In this document: piece after piece, positions 49,499 to 58,400 of the stretch
How the letters are laid out: each line of letters opens with the position of its first letter
How positions within the stretch are numbered: the first letter of the stretch is position 1
Assembly: GCA_032622095.1 (NCBI GenBank)
Contig: CP136068.1
Coordinates: forward strand, 124,317,989 to 124,381,988
Source of the DNA: Siphonodentalium dalli
Lineage: Eukaryota > Mollusca > Scaphopoda > Gadilida > Siphonodentaliidae
Direction: 5' to 3'
DNA length: 64,000 bases
The notes under the pieces: generated by a model
Database searches by the model: none
What the model was told of the DNA's origin: nothing
The model's input: the letters and a program-made list of their open reading frames with translations, nothing else
Made by a program: the position numbers and the translations under genes

Positions 49499-52400
49499 CT
49501 GTCTGTCCGTAGACACTTTACGAGTAATGCGATAACTCAAACATTTTCTATCCGATCGGAACCAAATTTTGTATATGGCTTTCTCAGCCCAAAATACAGA
49601 TCGAGTTCGAATTTGGGTTTGATCCGAGTTTTTGTTGAGTTATGGCCCTTTTTCAACTTAGAATTCACGCATTCTGCCATAACTCAAACATTTTTTATCT
49701 GATTTGAACCAAATTTGGTATGTGAGTTTCACAGCCCAAAATACAGATCGAGTTCGAATATGGGTTTGACCCAATTAATTTTAAAGGAGTTATGACCCTT
49801 TTTGAGAATGTTTTTTTTTTTTAAATCGATTTTTTTTAGATTTAGATCCTTAGTAAATTTAGCATATACAAATATTCAATTTTGTTTGAACTTTAATATA
49901 AACAATAAAAAAAAAATTTAAATAATAAAAAAAAAATTGACACTTTCATTTATTTTAGTTTTATACGATTAATTAGGTGTGATATCCTGTTTTGAAAATA
50001 TGAAGATTTTATTGCAATAGTTTCATGTAATATAATGATATCAATAAATTACCATGTGATCATCCAACATCCAGATTATATGAGAGGACATTTTATAGAT
50101 GTTGTCATTCCAAGTGAAATCTGTTATGAAATGAGTGATGACATATGATACAGAGCTATGGTGGGTCAAGATAAACAACACTGGTGGCTGGCTGTTTGTT
50201 TATTCTAACTGTCAAATTGATTAATGGCAGCATAAGACTGGTGTTTCTCCTATTCTTGAAATTTCACTACAGGGTGAGATAAGCCCCCCCCCCCCCCCCC
50301 CCCCCCACCTATATAAGTGTCTTCTAAATTCCATTAATTTGCTTCAAAAATAATTAACCCTTTCCAAGGTTTCCATAGACACATGCTATAATGTACATGG
50401 ACTCTTCCTCATATCTCTTAATATCTATTGGGTATCTTTGCACACTATTCACTTCTATCAATTTTGGTATTGACTGATTAATTGATTTTTGAAAAATATA
50501 TTAACCCTTCAGACATTAATTAATTAAAACAACAGCTGATAGCCAATATGATTTATATATGCAATGGGAAACAGGCAGATAAATATACATGACTATTGTA
50601 AGTGATGACTTGTTTTGAAAATCAATATGGTAGATGTTAGTATTTCCAGGAACCTTATTTTCCCATTTGTTCACATTTTCATGGTTGATTGAATTTTAGG
50701 GGCCACAGAGCACTTAAAAGATTAACATTGAAGGTTGGGCTTTTAGTGTCCAAGCTACTTGTAAAACATTGTAATGTGTGAAACCATTCAAATGAGGGCT
50801 AACTTACTTTCTTTTATATGAACGATTTAGTGGTCATAGGGGCCAGCATCCCCATCATATTATGTCTGTATAACATTATATAGATAATACTTTTGAATTG
50901 TATAAACTACATATATTTTTGAAAACCATACACCCCTGTTATGAAACACTTAATCTTATTTAATACACAGGTCAGATCTGATCTTATATCTGTCCATGTT
51001 TGATAAACAAATAACTGGGGAATATGGGGGAAGGGGGGGGGTAATTAAAGTACCATTTAAATATGAGATGGAATTCCCTACATGTATGTCGTTCTAAACA
51101 GTCTGGCTTGTCAACAAATTATAATTTCTCTTTAGAAGTGAATAATAAATTTTGAATATCTGGCATGTCAAAAGTGGCAAAGATAGGTATTTATCACTTT
51201 TGCTTCCAATGAGTTAACTTAAACTCCTAAACATGTCCTCCGAAATCACTAAACCATTGGATCTCACAGTGAGAGGTCCTTGTGTGAATAGGGACAGAGT
51301 TATGAGATTTAAAACTACATGTACTCCTCCCCAACCCAAATACTTTAACCCTTTCTTAAGACAAATTATTTGAACTTTTGATTTCAAGTTGGGTACTGAT
51401 ATATGGATTAATTCCCGTGATCATATCTTTGACAAATTATCAGTTATGGCTAGTCGCTATCGCCAAGGTATGGGTTAAACATCTGCCGATCGTGATCGGC
51501 CTCTCGTTTTAAGTCAGCAGTCCCGTAAAAATAGCAATTTTAGACCATGGGAAGAACACAGAGCTGTAGTGACTGTCATCAATCTAAAACATTTATGGTA
51601 CTACTTAAATTTGATGATTAAAATGAAGAGAAAGCCATGCATGAAGTTTTAAAATAGTTTCATGTTAAGATAACGCTATATACCTTTACCGGATATTCCA
51701 TTTCCGATGAATGCAAATGGCACCGTTTTTGTATGGGGCCCATAAAATTTTTCCTAAGTTGTATTATTTATGACTTCGATGCATCTTTCTGTGACATATA
51801 TTTGTTCGTAGAAAGGTACTACAGTTATTTATCGACCTATGTCGATACCTGGAAAAATTCAAAAGCAAACATTACTAGGAGTATAGTGCAAACCGTCCTT
51901 TGGCTTTAAAAAAAAATTCAACAAACTTCAATTTTCATCATACCAGCTGATAATACTTGAAATTTCCTACTTAATGGCATTCAATTTTTAACTTTTCAAA
52001 ATTTGGATCCCCTTATTCTATATAATGCTTTGCACTTGGGTCTTATTCCCTCAACATATTTACCTGGGATAGCGTGAGGACTCAGGCCGGTCTGATGCAT
52101 GATGTTAAAAGCTATTCTGGCTGATTAATGTTGGCAGTTGATTCAAATGTCTAGAGTTGGCGGTGATGGCTGTTGTCACAATTAGCGAATTTTGGCTTCC
52201 AACTGATGAAACCATATTGTGTGCTGATGATACCATATTGTGTGCCTTGCATGGACTGTGTTTAGTCTGATAAAAACTAGTATTTTTACATACATGTATT
52301 TACTGCTGTATTTCACAAGACACTTCAATCTGCACTACCATATCCTACTTACATGTAGATAGTTCAGACATATTACATTGATCAACAGTGGGGTTTACAA

Positions 52401-55400
52401 GGATATAAAAATCATCATGTTGTGTTTGAAGAAGACTCTGGATGAATCAAAAGTATTATTTGCATTGCCAGACCTAGAGGTTCGAGTTATGCTTTATTCT
52501 ATTACAAATACATTGCATGATTTGAAGCATCAGCCAAGCCTGCGAGATGGGGGGAAAGCACAAGAGGGGGTGTCCCCCTTCCGTCAGTCAATTGTTTTTG
52601 TAAATTGCATTCAAAACAACACATTTTCTTGACTTTGGGGGCATTGGAACTACCTCGATCAACACCCGATATCACCCATAGGCTATATAGAGCCTCTTGA
52701 GTAGTCAATGTAACATATACACCTGATAATACCTTGTTAACATCCCAGCCGGTTGCCACGCTTAACATTGACCCCTTTTACAGTTGTGTGTAGTTCAAAC
52801 GTTGTGTTCTCTGAAATGGTACAGTCTATGTGGTTGGAATGTGGTCTTACTAGTACAGGTAGTTGATTGCTACATTCTTCCAGTGGAGATAGTGTTTGGA
52901 TACTAACTTATCAGTTTTTATTCACTGAGGCCATAATTAAAAAGGTATTTAGGTATTTGTTTGTCCTCGCCCCGACCGACTCGATTTTAACGGCCGACTG
53001 GAAATTCTTTTATTGAGATTGAGATTTTTTTTGTTTTTTTTTTGTTGTTTTTTTGTTTTTTTGTTTTTCAGTAGTGGTATGTTGTCTGAGAAGCTCATTT
53101 TCGGTCAGAAACTACAGCAACTGTGACTGAACAGCATAATTATTTATTGTTCTTGTTGTGTTTTTCCAACTATTAAATTTTTAATTTGTTATCAAATTAA
53201 TCCCCGACTATTTATTAATATTGATACCCTCGGCCTGCACCATGGAGGGGACCCTTAATATGCCATTCCACCTTGCAAATAAAAAAAACAAATCCCTACC
53301 TACCTACCCAACTGAAAAATTTTGGGTAGGGGTGTGGACAAACAAACAATTTATTAATTTTGGCCCGAAGTAAGTCCATAATAAGTCTTTAACCATATCT
53401 CGATATAAACTTGGGATTATCTACATGTGTCTGCTCCCAGTATACATCTACTTCTGCATGTTTGTTCTCGTTTCTATGATACTGTTTCACTGATAACTTG
53501 CATGATCTATGATCTATAACCCACTTAACAATGGACAATGTTCAGTGTGATGCATTCTATTGTTGCTTGCCTCACCTTATCTTCTGAAATCTTAAATTAT
53601 ATGATAATACATGTAATTCCTCAAAATATACTTACTGTAGTAATGATTTAATCACTCATTCTCTCTATATACATGTACGTATATTTAACGTTTGAATATA
53701 TTTAGTATTATTATTTTTTATGAAGAAGTAAAGAGATTTTTAATTTTCCCAATTTGACTTCAAGATATGAAGCTATTTTGAAAATCTTTAAAGCAAAAAA
53801 AATATTTCTCCAGAAATGAATCCAAAATTTTTCAAACCATATAGTGCACACCACTACTTGGATGTCACCAGAACAACTTGTGTGAAAACTGCATATTACT
53901 TTAACTTCTTGAATCAGTGGACATGTTGAATACAGTTCAAGAGCCAGATGTTATTAAAATAAATCACCAAATGATATTAATCATGCCTCAGGTTTTTCGT
54001 ACATTGCTATTGCATGAGCTTCCTAAATCAGGCCAAGGAACCTACGTCACTATTGTAATCTCTAAATCTAGATTTTAAATTGGTTTAACCCTTTACCCAA
54101 CAAACCGGCCAAAACCTGCCAAATAAAGCTTCAACAGCCTCAAATATCTTCGGTCTGTCTCAATAGAACCATACAAATATGGATATCATTGGAACCGGCT
54201 CCTTGACCACATTGTGATAGTTACAGTTATGCCCTGTGCCAATGCATTCTCTTATATATGCGAGTCGACCATAGGTCATCTCGCATATATAAGAGAATGC
54301 ATTGGCCTAAAAAAAAATCTTTTTTTAACACTTTTTACCATTTTTTCTGACATTCTTTAACAATTTATAAGAGAATGCATTGGCACAGGGCCGTTCTGTT
54401 GGGTAAAGGGTTAAAACATATATAAAGTTTGTCTGATGGGATAAACTGGTACATGAGGTGTGGAAATTCACAATGCACATTCAAAAATTAGTACATGTAA
54501 TTGTTAAAAACTCATATTTATTTACAAGGAAAATAGGTAACGATCGTGTCACGTTTTTTAAGATCAAAACACCTGAACCATTTAATAGATGTTTGTAAAA
54601 TGCACATAATCCGAAACAATGGTAAGGCCAAAAAAAAACATCGGTTTCCCGACCTACCTGCCGAAATTGGGCGGACCTGGATTTGTTTTCCAAAATTAAA
54701 ATTTTTTTGTTTTTTTTTATTTACCTAATTGACATGTAAAACACACCTGTATTGCTAAATATATATTATATGCTATGTTTACATTAAGCAGCAGATGGAA
54801 TTTTCAAAAACAATTTACTTCTATTAAAATACATGTCTACATGTATTTGTGGTTGCAGATGAATCCCAATCTCAGGAATAAATATGTTCTGTTCTGCGAT
54901 GTCAACATTATGGCACGGAAGTTGTCCAAACTTTTGCTAGCAATGCTGATAGTATCAATGTTGTCATGTACAGTGTGGCGCAACATTGTGTCACACTGTC
55001 ACTGTGCCATGAGCCTTGCTCCGAACTTTCTTGTGCATATTCTGGATATATTGTCAGATAAATAACTAGTTTTCTGTCAGAAACTTCATCAACTTCATAC
55101 AAAGGTATTGAGAATACCAACTTTTATCTTGTTTTTCGAATATTGTGCATTATAGTTGGATTTGAAAAAACAAAATAAAAATGAAAAAGAAAATTTCTAC
55201 GTGGATGTTTTTGCTCAAGAAATCGGAAACAGACAAGTTTTTTGGCTTAACCCTTTACCCAACAGAACGGACCTGTGCCAATGCATTCTCTTATATATAC
55301 GAGTCGACCATAGGTCGCCTCGCATATATAAGAGAATGCATTGGCTTAACACATATTAAAAATGATAAAATTGTCAAAGAATGTAGAAAAATATTATAAA

Positions 55401-58400
55401 AATTGTAAAAAAATGTAAGAAAAAATTGTTAAAAGAATGTAAGAAAAAATGGTTTAAAAAAAGATTTTTTTTAGGCCAATGCATTCTCTTATATATGCGA
55501 GGCGATCTATGGTCGACTCGTATATATAAGAGAATGCATTGGCACATGGCATAAATGTAACCATCACAATGTGGTCAATGAGCCGGTTCCAATGATATCC
55601 ATATTTGTATGGTGTTATTGAGACAGACCGAAGATATTTTAGGCTGTTGAAGCTTTATTTTGGGCGTTTTTGGCCGTTTTGTTGGGTAAAGGGCTAAGTA
55701 CAGTAACTCCTGCAATAAATATCTAGCTTATTCCAGAGAGCAGCTCTACATGCATCCGAACATCTGAAGCGACGATTCAGAGATTAAATTAGTGACGTAG
55801 GTTCCTGGACCTCTAAATGATACTCGTGAGCAAACTTTATGCATGAGATAGCAGCATTTATGCATATGCGTCCGTCCCTGTGTTACTCAGTAGTAAGACA
55901 TGCATTCTATATGTTACCTTCAATATGTGAGGAGAGGGATCGAGTGAGATTTACTTCAGGAATTCTGACATGCCTGAAGGAATGTTGTCAGCCGGTTGGA
56001 TAACTGATCCATAGATATTATTCTTGTTTACATGTATTGCGTATCTTTAACCTTCTTTTTTTGCTTTATTTTCACATTGTGTTGGAATGGACATGTCCAG
56101 TTAATGATAAATCTGTGGACCTCTCCATTTTTATTTTTTTTAAAAGAACAAAAAAAGAAAGGACTGATTTTTTTTGATTTTTAAATTATCTTTTTTTATT
56201 ATTATTTCTTTTAGATGTACATGTACTTTAACTCAGTGATGATTTCACATTATATGTATACAATGACACATTGTAGCTCAAGGATGGCTGAGCAACCAGA
56301 CTTAACTGACTGGTTTACAAATTTGGAGAAACCTTGTTCACTTAGTTTCACAAACAGACCTCCATACAAACATTACTTCCTCACATAATAGTAATTCCTG
56401 CAGGATGGATACAGTAATGCTCTAAGTAATCGACTTCTTAACCACAGCAGAATTATGGGTAACTTTTCAGGATTTAGTCGGAAATATGGCTTGTTGCCAT
56501 TCATCGGAAAGCTCTCCCCGAGAGCTTTCCAATGAATGGCAACAAGCCATATTTCCGACTAAATCCTGAAAAGTTACCCATAATTCTGCTGTGGTTAAGA
56601 AGTCGATTACTTAGAGCATTACTGTAGCTTAAAGGGTGAGATCCATTTGGCAATCAGTAAAAAATTACTCGATTCCACATTGTTAAAGTGAAGTGAAACA
56701 CTCCGGTAGTGTGGTCAAATAGAAATGGAGAATAATCTTGCTCAAATTAGTTATTTTTACAAATATTAAACCAAATTTACAACACACACCGTGATTCTTA
56801 TATATTAATTAAATGCAATGACTTTCAATGGCGAAATCATTTGCATTGGTTTATCGCCGATAGTTGCGTCCCAAATCGAGATGTAAATATTTACAATTGT
56901 CGTAGTTCGTGCGATGTTTTCTATGGAGTGGTATCGTCGATTTCTTAAAGATTTTCGGCCATTTCAGTAGAATACTACATTGTTGGCATAGTGCTTGAAT
57001 ATTAACTTATCAGTTTCACACACCCGAACATGTCCATAATATGTCTTTAAAATTCATATTTCGGTACATGGTTGTTTTGTTTTGTTTTTTGAAGGAGAAC
57101 TTTTATGAAGTTAAACTTAAACTAAGTTGATTTTCAAAGTTACATGTAATTGTGAGTAAATTGACATTTTATTACTAAATATTCATCATTAATATTTACT
57201 GTATCCTCCAGGTCTGAGAATAAGGTGTCTGTCATTTTCAGAATGAGGTCCCCAGAGGTTAAATTCCCCCTCTGCGGACCTCATTCTGCTTAGGCCTCAT
57301 CTTCTCTGGAAAGTTTCTTTATTATAAAATTTCTATAGATCACATAGATTCTATTTCTTTTTTATTTTAGTTTCTCTATATCCCCAAATTGGCAGACGAC
57401 GCAATGCATAATGAAGGTTCCCAATGGATGTACATCACAATATTCACCATTTGAGAACTTGGGAATCTGAGTCTATGTCATCAGCTTCCCAAGTTCAGAT
57501 TGTTTGGCTTCGGAAATCCGCTATGGTAACCCTTTGCCGTGGCCCAGTTTGCTTCAGAAAATTGCTGATGGCTATAGCCAATTATGATGGCTGATGTCAT
57601 AGTCCCATAGCAGATAAGGCCATGCAGAATGAGGTCCCAAGAGGGTGAATTTGGTGATGCCAGCCCCCTGTGTGGAAATTCACCCTCTGGGGACCTCATT
57701 CTTCAAATGACAGGCACACTAAACTCAGGTTTGGTCTCCTCCACCTACAGTAATGCTCTAAGTAGTCGACTTCTTAACCACAGCAGAATTTTGGGCAACT
57801 TTTCAGGATTTAGTCGGAAATATGGCTTGTTGCCATTCATCGGAAAGCTCTCCCCGAGAGCTTTCCGATGAATGGCAACAAGCCATATTTCCGACTAAAT
57901 CCTCAAACGTTACCCATAATTCTGCTGTGTTTAAGGAGTCGATTAATTAGAGCATTACTGTATTTGTTTCTCATCACTTCACATGGCATTTTTTTGTTCT
58001 CATCATTCACGTCCCACTGCCTATTGCCAATCAATTTGTATTATACAATGTTTTTCAGGGTTCCACCGAAATGTTGCAACAAACCAGTTTTATCTTTATA
58101 TGTTTAAAAACCAGAACGAAGGTTGTTTTTATGTCAGTCTGTCTGTCCATCTGTCCGTCCGTTCATATTTCTTGTCTAGATGATAACTTTAGTTCTACTG
58201 AACGAAATTGAATGACATGTAGATTTGCTCCCACAACGTACAAATCAAATTCGATCTTCACTTCCATCTGCCCATTTTACAAAAGTTATGGATGGACATG
58301 TACTTTTTTTACTTGGAAATTTGGGTTTTCATGGTTTCTGGGTGATAATTTCAGTTGATTTGAACATATTTATTGTAACCCACAAAATACATGTCAAGTT

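Noticed and set aside
49317-49535. Frame with repeated CLSV residues, like a low-complexity secreted protein
   Set aside because: It is the translation of a (CTGT)n microsatellite at the head of a dispersed repeat.
52378-52768. Frames on both strands considered as an exon in intron 6
   Set aside because: No acceptor or donor fits their ends and no domain is recognisable.
54775-55065. 96-codon frame preceded by GTGGTTGCAG, considered as an extra ankyrin exon
   Set aside because: The residues show no ankyrin pattern, and exons f and g already join without a gap in the protein.
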